Shown here piece after piece: positions 24,887 through 33,735 of a DNA stretch of 64,000 nucleotides (the stretch's first letter is position 1; each line of letters starts with the position of its first letter). The notes under the pieces were generated by a model. It made no database searches. It saw only the letters and a list, made by a program, of their open reading frames with translations, and had not been told where the DNA came from. Origin of the DNA: Haloplanus sp. GDY1 (GTDB lineage Archaea > Halobacteriota > Halobacteria > Halobacteriales > Haloferacaceae); contig NZ_CP098514.1 in assembly GCF_023703775.1 (NCBI RefSeq), forward strand, positions 930,001 to 994,000, given 5' to 3'. The translations under genes were made by a program, and so were the position numbers.

Positions 24887-26293
24887 ATGAGTGGATCGAA
24901 CTCGCCGTCGAACGTCGGCGACGTCGACGGGCGCGTCGAAGCGGCCTGTCGAGCCATCGAGTCCGACGCGAAGGTGCCCGCGTTCGTGTTCAGCCACCGA
25001 GACGTCTGGGAACTCGAACTCGAACGGATCTTCGGTCGGTCCTGGGTGTTCGTGGGCCACGCGTCGGAGATTCCCGAACCCGGCGACTATCGACTCCGCT
25101 ACATCGGGACGGATCCGTACATCTTCGTCCGGGACGAGGGGGGAACGATCCGGGTGTTGTTCAATAGTTGCCGCCACCGGGGGACCGAGGTCTGCAGATC
25201 TGAGAAGGGTAACACCTCGCACTTTCGGTGTCCCTATCACGGGTGGACGTTCTCGAACGACGGCTCGCTGACCGGCGTCCCGTTCAAGGAGACGTTCCGG
25301 GAGGACTGCTTCGACCTGGAGGAGGAGGACGTCGACCTCTTCGAACCGCCACAGGTGGACTCGTATGCGGGGTTTTACTTCGCCTGCCTCGACGCGGGGA
25401 CGGACCCGTTCGACGAGTGGATCGGCGATTTCGAGTGGTATCTCGACGTGAACTTCGACATAGCCACGGACGGCTGGGAGGTGGTGGGCGACCCACACCG
25501 CTACGAACTCGACACGAACTGGAAACTCGGTGCGGAGAACTTCGCCGGCGACACGTACCACCATCCCTCGACGCACCACTCCGTACTGACCGAGGCGTAC
25601 GGATTCGGCCAGGAGGAGAGCCTCCACGAGACCTTCTCGGGAGGGATGTCCCGCCTCGTCGCGTGCGAGGGGAAACACGGCGCCGACTTCATCACCGGGC
25701 CACCGGACGAGTTGCTCGACTTCCCCGCGGACGTGATCGACGCCAGCGGGCTCGACGACGAGCAGCGGGCCTTCCTCGAGGTGGCCCAGAAGTTCGTCGG
25801 GAACCTCTTCCCGAACTTCTCCTTTCTCACGATGGACGCGACCCGGAACGGCGAGGAGTTCAGGTCCGCCATGAGCGTTCGCAAGTGGCGTCCCATCGGC
25901 CCGAACACGACCGAGATCTGGAACTGGATCCTCGTTCCGACGGGGGTCTCGGACGAGTACCGGGAGGAGGCCTACAGGGCGATGCACGCGACGTTCTCCC
26001 CTTCCGGGAACTTCGAACCCGACGACTACGCCGTCTGGCGGAGCATCCCCGACGCCGCCGAATCGATCACGGCCAGAAAACACGACCTCGAGACGTATCG
26101 GAACAACTTCCAACACCTCGGGATGATCGACGACGCCGAGTACGCGGACCGACTGAACGAGAGTGAGTGGCCGGGCGAGGTCGACGCCGCCCCCTCCTCC
26201 GATATGGCGGGCCACACCGTCTACAGCGGGTGGGCCGAGATGATGTCCGGATCGGGGTCGCGTGGCCGCCCCGAGGAGGCCGACGAACGGTGA
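24887..26293 (+). CDS. Rieske non-heme iron oxygenase, alpha subunit
   Basis: A 468-residue catalytic subunit of an aromatic-ring hydroxylating dioxygenase. NSCRHRGTEVC supplies the first Cys-x-His and HFRCPYHGWTF the second (C-x2-H) of the Rieske [2Fe-2S] site (about 90-125). The mononuclear iron site is NFAGDTYHHPSTHHS (about 218-232, D-x-Y-H and H). VGNLFPNFSFL is a conserved active-site strand. It belongs to the large-subunit type that works with a beta subunit, which follows with a GTGA overlap. No ferredoxin or reductase is seen nearby, so electron donors must be encoded elsewhere. Confidence 0.92.
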   Translation: MSGSNSPSNVGDVDGRVEAACRAIESDAKVPAFVFSHRDVWELELERIFGRSWVFVGHASEIPEPGDYRLRYIGTDPYIFVRDEGGTIRVLFNSCRHRGTEVCRSEKGNTSHFRCPYHGWTFSNDGSLTGVPFKETFREDCFDLEEEDVDLFEPPQVDSYAGFYFACLDAGTDPFDEWIGDFEWYLDVNFDIATDGWEVVGDPHRYELDTNWKLGAENFAGDTYHHPSTHHSVLTEAYGFGQEESLHETFSGGMSRLVACEGKHGADFITGPPDELLDFPADVIDASGLDDEQRAFLEVAQKFVGNLFPNFSFLTMDATRNGEEFRSAMSVRKWRPIGPNTTEIWNWILVPTGVSDEYREEAYRAMHATFSPSGNFEPDDYAVWRSIPDAAESITARKHDLETYRNNFQHLGMIDDAEYADRLNESEWPGEVDAAPSSDMAGHTVYSGWAEMMSGSGSRGRPEEADER

Positions 26294-26793
26294 CCGACGG
26301 GACGCACTCGATCCGCACCCCGGTCCGGGAGTTCCTCTACCGCGAGGCCCGCACGCTCGACCGGCGGCGCTACCGACGGTGGGTCGACGAGTTTCTCGCC
26401 GAGGAGGTGACGTACCGGGTGCCGACACACACCACACAGGAGAAGAACACGCGGTCCGAGTTCAGTTCCGAGTCGTGGCACTTCGACGACGACCGGGAGT
26501 CTCTCGAGGTCCGGATCGACAGACTGGAAAACGAGTACGCCTGGTCGGCGAATCCGCCGTCTCGAATCCGTCGCTTCGTCTCGAACGTCCTCGTCGAACC
26601 GGACGGGGAACTCGCGACCGCGACCGACTACCTGCTGGTCGTCCGCCACGACCGCGACGCACGCGACCCGACGGTTCTCTCGGCCGAACGCCACTCGACG
26701 CTCCGCGCCGACGACGGCGGCCTCTCGCTGGCCCGGCGGAGGGTACTCCTCGACCAGACGGCCATCGGTGTCGACCACCTGCCGATCCTCTGA
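26290..26793 (+). CDS. Rieske oxygenase beta subunit (SnoaL-like fold)
   Basis: A 167-residue protein with GTG start at 26290 overlapping the alpha-subunit stop. VREFLYREARTLDRRRYRRW leads into DEFLAEEVTYRVP, then RLENEYAWSANPPSRIRRFV and LLVVRHDRD, the order typical of ring-hydroxylating dioxygenase small subunits of cone-shaped cystatin-like fold. It has a structural role in the hexamer. A 130-bp AT-rich gap follows before RidA. Confidence 0.88.
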   Translation: MTDGTHSIRTPVREFLYREARTLDRRRYRRWVDEFLAEEVTYRVPTHTTQEKNTRSEFSSESWHFDDDRESLEVRIDRLENEYAWSANPPSRIRRFVSNVLVEPDGELATATDYLLVVRHDRDARDPTVLSAERHSTLRADDGGLSLARRRVLLDQTAIGVDHLPIL

Positions 26794-26923
26794 GGAGACG
26801 GGCGACCGCCGAAAACTATCAGTTCCTGTTCGTCCAGCAGATTCCAAAATTACCGACCATTAGTTTTCTTAAAACCATCAAAGGGAAAAATTGTTGTATT
26901 ATGTCGCGAATCTCTCGTCGAAG

Positions 26924-27301
26924 ATGAAACGAACTGTCGATGTGGACGGCGCTCCGGGACCAGTGGGCAACTTCAGTTTGGCGACGACCGACGGCGATCT
27001 GGTGTTCACCGCCGGCCAGGTGCCCGAGACGGCCGACGGAGAGGTCCTACGGGACGCGTCGATCGAAGAACAGACCAGACAGTGTCTCACGAACCTCGAT
27101 CGGGTGCTCGATGCCGAAGGACTCGGGATGGACGATGTCCTGAAGACCACCGTCTACGTCGTCGATCCCCAGATGTGGAGCCGCGTAAACGAGGCCTACG
27201 GCGAGTTCTTCGACGACTATCCGGCGCGAAGCGTCGTCGGCGTTACCGGGCTGTGGGGAGGCATCGACGTCGAGATCGAAGCGATCGCGGCGGCCCCGTG
27301 A
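26924..27301 (+). CDS. ridA: RidA-family enamine/imine deaminase
   Basis: A 125-residue trimeric Rid protein. VFTAGQVPETADGEV, EEQTRQCLTNLDRVLDAEGL, MDDVLKTTVYVVDP and NEAYGEFFDDYPARSVVGVT follow the family pattern. The arginine in PARS and the final glutamate in VEIEAIA are the catalytic positions of the RidA archetype. The start at ATG 26924 matches the usual N-terminus; a frame 11 codons longer begins with unrelated sequence. Placed after the oxygenase, it probably hydrolyses reactive imines or aminoacrylate-type intermediates. Confidence 0.9.
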   Translation: MKRTVDVDGAPGPVGNFSLATTDGDLVFTAGQVPETADGEVLRDASIEEQTRQCLTNLDRVLDAEGLGMDDVLKTTVYVVDPQMWSRVNEAYGEFFDDYPARSVVGVTGLWGGIDVEIEAIAAAP

Positions 27302-27489
27302 GCGACGGCCGGTATCGCTCGCCGAACGGCCCCGTGACCACCCGATCGACTCCGCCGTCGGCGCGAGCCGCCGATGGCCGCGTCGAACATCCATCACGAA
27401 TAACTAACTCCGGATATAGTGTCAATATCAGCAGTAAATTCCCATATATTTGGGTAACCATTTTCTATATGGGCGTATTTCCGAACAGT

Positions 27490-29124
27490 ATGCAGGACAC
27501 GGGAGCGCCCTCGGGGGCGGAGGTCGACATCGACCGCTTCGAGTCGCGCCGGTCGGTCGTCCACGCTCGAAACGGGATCGTCGCGACCAGCCAACCGCTC
27601 GCCGCCGAGGCGGGCGTGTCGGTACTGCGAGGCGGGGGAAACGCGTTCGACGCCGCGGTGGCGACCGCCGCCGCGCTCAACGTGGTCGAACCGCCCAGTA
27701 CGGGCATCGGCGGCGACGCCTTCGCGCTCTACCGGACCGCGGACGGCGACGTCGGTGCGATGGCCGCGAGCGGCGTCGCGCCCGCGGCGGCGTCCATCGA
27801 GGCGATGCGGGAGGAAACGGGCCGGGAGACGATGCCACAGAGCGGCGCCCACGCGGTCACGGTCCCGGGCGCCCTTCGGGGGTTCGAGGCGCTCCTCGAC
27901 GAGTTCGGGAGGGGGTCGCTGGGCGAGGCCCTGCGTCCCGCGATCGACTACGCCACGAACGGCTACCCGGTCTCCGAGGTCATCTCGAATCTGTGGGCGT
28001 ACGGCCACGACCGCCTCGCGAACGAGGGGGCTCGCGAGGAGTATTCGATCGACGGGCGGGCGCCGCGGCCGGGCGAGGTCGTCACGCTGCCCGCACTCGG
28101 AGAGACGCTCGAACGCATCGCCGACCGCGGCGCGGACGCGTTCTACGAGGGCGACATCGCCGACGCCATCGTCGAGACCGTCCGGGCGAGGGGCGGCTTG
28201 CTCTCCCGGGCTGACCTCGCGGCGTACGACGCCGAATTCGTCGACCCGGTGAGCACGACCTACGGCGGGGTAGAGGTGTTCGAACTCCCGCCGGCCAACC
28301 AGGGGGCGATCGCGCTCGAGGCGCTCAACATCGCCGACGAACTCGGCCTCCGGGAGTACGCTCACGACTCGGTCGAGCGCGTCCACTACGGCGTGGAGGC
28401 GATGAAACTCGCGTTCGAGGACGGCCATCGGTACATCGCGGATCCGAATCACGCGGACGTGCCGCAACTTCACTCGAAAGCGCACGCCAGCCAGCGAGCA
28501 AGCGAGATCACCGCCACGGCCACACGGGATCCGACGCCCGGGGTTCCGGACGCCTCCGACACCGTCCTGTTGACGGTCGCCGACGGCGACGGGAACGTCG
28601 TCTCGTTCATCAACTCCCTGTTCGACGCGTTCGGCAGCGGGATCGCGGCCGGTGACACCGGAGTGATGTTACACAGCCGCGGGGCGGCGTTCTCCCTCGA
28701 TCCCGACGACCCGAACCGCTTAGAGCCCCGGAAGACGCCGTTCCACACGCTCATTCCGGGACTGGCCCGCTTCGGGCCGGACGACTGGGCGGCGTTCGGC
28801 GTCATGGGTGCAGCCATGCAACCGCAGGGGCACCTACAGGTCGTCTCGAACCTCGTCGATTACGACATGTCGCTGCAGGCCGCCGTCGACGCGCCGCGCT
28901 GGCGGTACCTGGCGAACGGGGAGGTGACGGTCGAGTCCCGGATGGACGCGGAAATCGTCTCCGGGCTCTTCAGGCGGGGACACGACGTCCGCGTCCTCCC
29001 GCCGACCGTCTTCGAAGACGCCCCAGTCGGGCACTTCGGCGGGGGTCAGATCGCGAGAAACGACGGCGGGGTGCTGTCCGGCGGGACCGACCCACGCAAG
29101 GACGGGACCGTTAGCGGGTACTGA
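27490..29124 (+). CDS. ggt: gamma-glutamyltransferase-family Ntn hydrolase
   Basis: A 544-residue precursor. ARNGIVATSQPLAAEAGVSV and GGGNAFDAAVATAAALNVVE are the family N-terminus, and STGIGGDAFALYR follows. The self-cleavage site is around SDTVLLTVADGDGNVVSFIN (about residues 356-375). The usual T-T-H-x-S-V-x-D reads T-V-L-L-T-V-A-D, so the nucleophilic Thr is kept but the following T-H is changed. That suggests a substrate other than glutathione, for example an oxamate-amidohydrolase-like or other acyl-amide role. C-terminal GSGIAAGDTGVMLHSRG fits. Start ATG 27490 follows TATA-like TCTATATG by about 23 nt; no signal peptide is present. Confidence 0.85.
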   Translation: MQDTGAPSGAEVDIDRFESRRSVVHARNGIVATSQPLAAEAGVSVLRGGGNAFDAAVATAAALNVVEPPSTGIGGDAFALYRTADGDVGAMAASGVAPAAASIEAMREETGRETMPQSGAHAVTVPGALRGFEALLDEFGRGSLGEALRPAIDYATNGYPVSEVISNLWAYGHDRLANEGAREEYSIDGRAPRPGEVVTLPALGETLERIADRGADAFYEGDIADAIVETVRARGGLLSRADLAAYDAEFVDPVSTTYGGVEVFELPPANQGAIALEALNIADELGLREYAHDSVERVHYGVEAMKLAFEDGHRYIADPNHADVPQLHSKAHASQRASEITATATRDPTPGVPDASDTVLLTVADGDGNVVSFINSLFDAFGSGIAAGDTGVMLHSRGAAFSLDPDDPNRLEPRKTPFHTLIPGLARFGPDDWAAFGVMGAAMQPQGHLQVVSNLVDYDMSLQAAVDAPRWRYLANGEVTVESRMDAEIVSGLFRRGHDVRVLPPTVFEDAPVGHFGGGQIARNDGGVLSGGTDPRKDGTVSGY

Positions 29125-29144
29125 GCGTCGCACCGGGAGGCCCG

Positions 29145-30575
29145 TCACGGGTCGGCCGGCTCCGAGCGCTCGTCGTACCGATCCCCGAGCGCGCCGAGCG
29201 CGACGTTTCGTTCCGTGCAGTACGCGTCCGCGATGCTCGCGAGCAGGGCGTCCTCGAACGCGTCGGCGAACAGCGTCACCCCGAAGGGGAGCCCGGAGGG
29301 CCGGCGACCTCCGGGGACGGCGACGGCCGAGAGGTCGAGCAGGTTCACGAAGTTGGTGTAGTGGCCGAGCGTGCTGTTTCGCTCGATCGGCGCGTCGTCG
29401 ACCTCGTCGTGGGTGTACGTCGTCCCCGTCGTCGGCGTGAGGACGGCGGTCAGGCCCTCGAGCCGGTCGGTCGCCGCTCGCTCCAGCCGACGCAGTTCGT
29501 ACTCGGCGGTGTAGGCGTCGACCGCGGAGAACTCGCGGCCGCGAGTGATGATCTCCCGGGTGATCGGCAGGAGAGCGTCGGGATCGGTCGCGAGAACGTC
29601 CTGGATGGCGGCGAGCCGCTCGGCGACCCAGGGCCCCTGGTACAGGAGCTTCCCGGCCTCCAAAAAGGGCGTGATATCGACCGGCCGGGTCGTCCAGAGG
29701 CGATCGAACCACTCGACCGTCTCCTCGAAACACGCCGCCGCCTCCTCGTCGCCGAAGAACGACAGTTGCTCGGATTCGGGGACGCCGACGACGACGTCGT
29801 CCGGCACTAACGTCGGCGTCAGCGTCACCTCGTCGGCCTGCCGCCGCGAGTACTCGTCGGCCGGGTCGAACCCGGCGGCCGCGCGCTCGACCGCCAGCGC
29901 GTCCCGACACGTCGTGGCGAAGATCGAGACGCAGTCGAGGCTCTTGCACGCCGGGACCACGCCCTCGGTGCTCAGCATCCCGCGCGACGGCTTGAGGCCG
30001 ACGATACCGTTCAGTGCGGCCGGAACACGCCCCGAACCCGCGGTGTCGGTTCCGAGCGCGAAGGCGACCTGCCCGAGGGCGACGGCGACGCCCGATCCGG
30101 AACTCGACCCGCCGGAGATGTATTCGGGGTCGACGGCGTTCGGGGGGGCGCCGTACGGACTGCGCGTCCCGACCAGCCCGGTCGCGAACTGGTCGAGGTT
30201 GGTCTTGCCGACCAGTATCGCCCCGGCGTCGAGCAGCCGTTCGACGACCGTCGCGTGGTCGTCGGGCGAGTACTCGTAGGCCGGACACGCCGCGGTCGTC
30301 GGCGACCCGGCGTGGTCGACGTTGTCCTTGACCGCGAACGGGATCCCGTAGAGGGGCCGTCGTTCCCAGTCGATGCCGTCGCCCGCCGCCGCTTCGAGCG
30401 CTGCGGCCCGCTCGCGCAGGGTGTCCCCGTCGAGCCGGTGGATCCAGACCTCGTCCGGGCCGGCCGCGGCCCGCGAGAGGTGTTCGTCGACGACGTCGGT
30501 CGGCGTACGCGTCCCGGCGGCGTACGCCTCGCGGAGCGATTCGATGCCGAACCCGACCGTCCGAGCGTCGCCCAT
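29145..30575 (-). CDS. allophanate hydrolase-like amidase
   Basis: A 476-residue amidase-signature enzyme. YGIPFAVKDNVDHAGSPTTA holds the catalytic Lys, and KTNLDQFATGLVGTRSPYGA, YISGGSSSGSGVAVALGQ and LGTDTAGSGRVPAALN hold the cis-Ser and nucleophile. GMLSTEGVVPACKSLDCVSI is especially typical of allophanate hydrolase (AtzF/DUR1), which splits allophanate into two ammonia and two CO2. It has only the amidase domain; the extra C-terminal domain of longer homologues is absent. No urea carboxylase or biuret hydrolase is in view, so the source of allophanate is unclear. It converges with the ggt-family gene. Confidence 0.8.
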   Translation of the reverse strand: MGDARTVGFGIESLREAYAAGTRTPTDVVDEHLSRAAAGPDEVWIHRLDGDTLRERAAALEAAAGDGIDWERRPLYGIPFAVKDNVDHAGSPTTAACPAYEYSPDDHATVVERLLDAGAILVGKTNLDQFATGLVGTRSPYGAPPNAVDPEYISGGSSSGSGVAVALGQVAFALGTDTAGSGRVPAALNGIVGLKPSRGMLSTEGVVPACKSLDCVSIFATTCRDALAVERAAAGFDPADEYSRRQADEVTLTPTLVPDDVVVGVPESEQLSFFGDEEAAACFEETVEWFDRLWTTRPVDITPFLEAGKLLYQGPWVAERLAAIQDVLATDPDALLPITREIITRGREFSAVDAYTAEYELRRLERAATDRLEGLTAVLTPTTGTTYTHDEVDDAPIERNSTLGHYTNFVNLLDLSAVAVPGGRRPSGLPFGVTLFADAFEDALLASIADAYCTERNVALGALGDRYDERSEPADP

Positions 30576-31076
30576 CGGCGACTCACTCCGCCGCCCGCCC
30601 GGGGACGGACGGATCGACGGCCGATGCTGAGCGTGCGTTCACGTACCGTACGTGTCGCCCCCGGGACTTATTTCTATTCGTCCTACTATTCGGAGAGTCA
30701 TACGACGTATCTCCACTAATACGTGGTGGAGTGGCGTGATCGTCCCATCCGCTCCGTCGCGCTGGGACCGCGGGCGCGACTGCCGGCGGTGGCTCACACG
30801 TCGGCTCGCCCGGCCCGGGACGGTCGACGCGCCGTGAAGGAACTCGAATAAACTCGCGAGGGTGGTGAAAACACTACGTTAAACTATCCACGCGTCGTAA
30901 GTTGACTGCCCGCTGGCGACTCGGGCTATCCCCCTCCCCCTCAGGTTTTCGAGGTGGAGCCTCCGGCCTCAAGGAGCGCAGGGCCTCCGACCGAAGTCGG
31001 ACGGACGAGCGAGTGGGCCGGAGAGGACCCCGACATGGTGTGACACGACCGACCGTCCGACTCCCCCACCGAACCG
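30576..31076. other. 501-bp intergenic region, structured, no gene seen
   Basis: Near the allophanate hydrolase start a perfect palindrome, CACGTAC-c-GTACGTG (30640-30654), lies about 65 nt upstream and could be an operator. From 30900 to 31070 the DNA is G+C-rich with nested short stems, for example CCGAC-CGAA-GTCGG (30987-31000) and G-G-C-C blocks. It may be a decayed insertion-sequence end or an untranslated RNA. No convincing coding sequence was found. Confidence 0.4.
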
Positions 31077-32258
31077 TTACTTCGCGGTGCTGACGATTTT
31101 GATGACGTCCCCCTCGTCGAGTTCGTGGTCCTCGCCGATCCGACGGTTCGAGCGCGCGTCAACGGCGTGGAGGTAGCCCTCGCCGATGTCGGTGTGGATG
31201 GCGTACGCCAGGTCGGGGGGCGTCGCCCCCCGCGGCAGGAGGACGGCGTCCGGAAGCACGTTCCCGGCGCCGTCGGTCCACTTCGACTCGTTTTGCACCG
31301 GGAAGACGGTGATCCGGTCGAGCAGGTCGTAGACGGCGGCGTCGACGGCGGCCTGGACGCCGGTGCCGCCGTACTCGGTCATCACCTCGCGGATGCGCTC
31401 CAGTCCCTCGCGCTGCGTGTCGGTCACGTCGCCCGTGACCGTGAACTCGGGGTCGCCGGGGTCGTAGTCGACGACGCCCGCCTCCGCCGCGGAGCGCAAC
31501 GCGAGTTCGCCGTCCGCCGTCGTCGGAATCACGGGCTTGTCGGTGTCGCGGAGGCGGTCGAGATGTTCGGCGGGCGCCACGTCGGCCTTGTTGGCGACGA
31601 TCAGGAGGGGTTTGGTGCGGGCGCGAATCTCGCGGGCGAGGGCGGCGCGGTCCTCGTCGGTCCACTGGATCGGGTCCTCGGGGTACTCGAGGGACCGGAG
31701 GCTGGCGGCCACGTCGGCCACCGTCGCGCCGAACCCGGTGAGCATGTCGGTCAGGGCCTCGTCGACGTCGAAGTCGGGGGAGCGGGACTTGCGCTCGACG
31801 CCCTCCCAGTTGCGGGCGACGATGCCCGCGAGCCACCGGTCCATCTCGCGCTCGACGAAGTCGACCTCCTCGACGGGGTCGTACGTGCCGACTTCGACCG
31901 GTTCGCCCTCGGCGTTCGTCCCGCCGGAGGCGTCGACGACGTTCAGGATGGCGTCGGCGTTCGTGAGTTCGTCGAGGAACTGGTTGCCCAGTCCCTTCCC
32001 CTCGTGGGCGCCGGGGACGAGTCCGGCCACGTCCAGGAGTTCGACGGGGACGTATCGCTTGCCGTCGTGACAGCGCTCGTTGCCACAGCGCTCGTCGCGT
32101 GCGAGACAGGGGCAGTCGGTGCGTGCGTGGGTCACCCCGCGGTTGGCGTCGATGGTCGTGAAGGGGTAGTTCCCCACGTCCACGTCCGCGCGCGTGGCCG
32201 CCTTGTAGAACGTGGACTTGCCCGCGTTGGGCTTGCCCGCGAGTGCGAGAGAGAGCAT
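31077..32258 (-). CDS. ychF: YchF/Obg-family P-loop ATPase
   Basis: A 393-residue translation-associated NTPase. G1 is GKPNAGKST (8-16), G2 is near VGNYPFTTIDAN, G3 is DVAGLVPGAHEGKGLGNQFL and G4 is VANKAD. Archaeal features include the cysteine cluster DCPCLARDERCGNERCHDGK (about 48-67). The C-terminal TGS domain begins near DRITVFPVQNE and runs to the end (DARSNRRIGEDHELDEGDVI). Members prefer ATP and bind ribosomes. Start ATG 32258 gives MLSLALAGKPNAGKS, as expected. Confidence 0.93.
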   Translation of the reverse strand: MLSLALAGKPNAGKSTFYKAATRADVDVGNYPFTTIDANRGVTHARTDCPCLARDERCGNERCHDGKRYVPVELLDVAGLVPGAHEGKGLGNQFLDELTNADAILNVVDASGGTNAEGEPVEVGTYDPVEEVDFVEREMDRWLAGIVARNWEGVERKSRSPDFDVDEALTDMLTGFGATVADVAASLRSLEYPEDPIQWTDEDRAALAREIRARTKPLLIVANKADVAPAEHLDRLRDTDKPVIPTTADGELALRSAAEAGVVDYDPGDPEFTVTGDVTDTQREGLERIREVMTEYGGTGVQAAVDAAVYDLLDRITVFPVQNESKWTDGAGNVLPDAVLLPRGATPPDLAYAIHTDIGEGYLHAVDARSNRRIGEDHELDEGDVIKIVSTAK

Positions 32259-32295
32259 ACCGGACGGTGGCGTGTCGGCGGCAACTTACTTTCGG

Positions 32296-33681
32296 TCAGT
32301 CGACGACCCGGAGGTCGACGGCGATGTGGCACTCCTCGGGGTCGGCGTCGGGGAAGTGGAGTCGCCCCCGGGAGTTGTCGACGATCCACTTCACCAGCCA
32401 GAGGCCGAGGCCGCCGGCGTGTTCGAGCGTGGTTTCGAGGCCGCGCTCCAGCGCCGTCCGGTCCGACTCCGGGACCGGCGGCCCGGGGTTGACGACGTCG
32501 ACGGTCACGGTGTCGGCGTCGCGGGACGTGACGAGCGTCACGGACGGCGGGTCGGCGGTGCCGTGGATCACGGCGTTGGTGAGCAGTTCGACGAGCGCGA
32601 CCTCCAGGTGGCCGTCGGCGAAGACGGACACCGCCGGGACGTCGTCGACGGTGATGGTCGCGGCCGGATGCTCCTCGCGAACGCTCGCGACGGCGTCGTC
32701 GACCACCGACCGCAGGTCGAACCGCTCGACCGCCGAGTCGGCGAGGGTCTGCTGGACGTACCGGGCCTTCTCCGCCCGGTCGACCAGCCGACTCGCCACC
32801 CGGTAGGCCCGGTCGAGTTGCGCTCGCTCCGCCTCGTCGAGGGACGCGCCCTCCCGCACCCGCGAGAGCGTGCCGAGGACGACGTTGAGGTCGTTCCGAA
32901 TGTCGTGTCGGAGGATGCGGTTGACGACGGCGAGGCGCTGTTCGTGGCGGTCGACCGCCTGCCGACTCCGGGCGAGCCCGTAGGTCTGTTCGAGCATCAG
33001 GGTGGCGTTCAGCCCCGTGTCGGACGCCTCGGCGTACCGCTCCGGCGGCAGGTAGTAGGGGTTGCGACAGAGCGTGTCCCGGTAGACCACGTACTCGTGG
33101 GTACGAAGCGCCTTGGCGACGGCCCTCTCGTCGAAGTCGTCGAGGCCGTACTGACAGAGCGTCGTCACGGGGTGGTCGGTGTCGTGGGCGTCGAACATGG
33201 CCTCGAACTCGACGATTTCGTCGAAGTCGGCCCCGGTCCGGAACGACCAGGAGTTCTCGCCCGCGGCGGCGAACCCGTCGTAGCCGTCGGCGACGCTCGC
33301 CTCGGCGGCGGCCCCGAGCGTGTCGACGATCCGGTCGGCGTCGAAGCCGTCGTCGAGGTACACCTCGGCGGCGGGGGCGATCCGAAGGTCGCCGGCGTCC
33401 TCCCGGGCGGCCACGTCGATGCCGACCCGCCGGAACGCCGCCCTGACGTCCGCGGGGTCGTTGCGATCGGTCAGGTAGAGACACCGCCGGGATCGGTCGA
33501 GCGCGCTCCCGACGAACGCGGCCGCGACCCGCCGCTGGGCGTCGAGCGAGTCGTAGAACAGCGCGACGTGGTGACCGGGGCCGAGTTCGTCGAAGTCGGC
33601 ACGGAGGTCCGCGTACCGGCGGGCGTCGGCCGATCCGCCGGTGTCGCCGTCGACGGCGGCACCCGACCCCGGTTCGGTCAT
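32296..33681 (-). CDS. MEDS-domain sensor histidine kinase
   Basis: A 461-residue soluble kinase. The N-terminal 200 residues (HVALFYDSLDAQRRVAAAFV, RRCLYLTDRN, YDGFAAAGENSWSF, VTTLCQYGL) form a MEDS (methanogen/methylotroph DcmR-type) sensory domain. The kinase H-box is VNRILRHDIRNDLNVVLGTL with the phospho-His in RHD (about 263). The N-box is VALVELLTNAVIHG and the G-box GGLGLWLVKWIVDNSRG. There are no membrane segments. No response regulator lies adjacent, which is common for halobacterial kinases. Confidence 0.88.
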   Translation of the reverse strand: MTEPGSGAAVDGDTGGSADARRYADLRADFDELGPGHHVALFYDSLDAQRRVAAAFVGSALDRSRRCLYLTDRNDPADVRAAFRRVGIDVAAREDAGDLRIAPAAEVYLDDGFDADRIVDTLGAAAEASVADGYDGFAAAGENSWSFRTGADFDEIVEFEAMFDAHDTDHPVTTLCQYGLDDFDERAVAKALRTHEYVVYRDTLCRNPYYLPPERYAEASDTGLNATLMLEQTYGLARSRQAVDRHEQRLAVVNRILRHDIRNDLNVVLGTLSRVREGASLDEAERAQLDRAYRVASRLVDRAEKARYVQQTLADSAVERFDLRSVVDDAVASVREEHPAATITVDDVPAVSVFADGHLEVALVELLTNAVIHGTADPPSVTLVTSRDADTVTVDVVNPGPPVPESDRTALERGLETTLEHAGGLGLWLVKWIVDNSRGRLHFPDADPEECHIAVDLRVVD

Positions 33682-33735
33682 GTGCCGACTGGACGCCGGA
33701 GCCGTATCAGGCTTGGGAAGTCGTCGACGGGCGGT

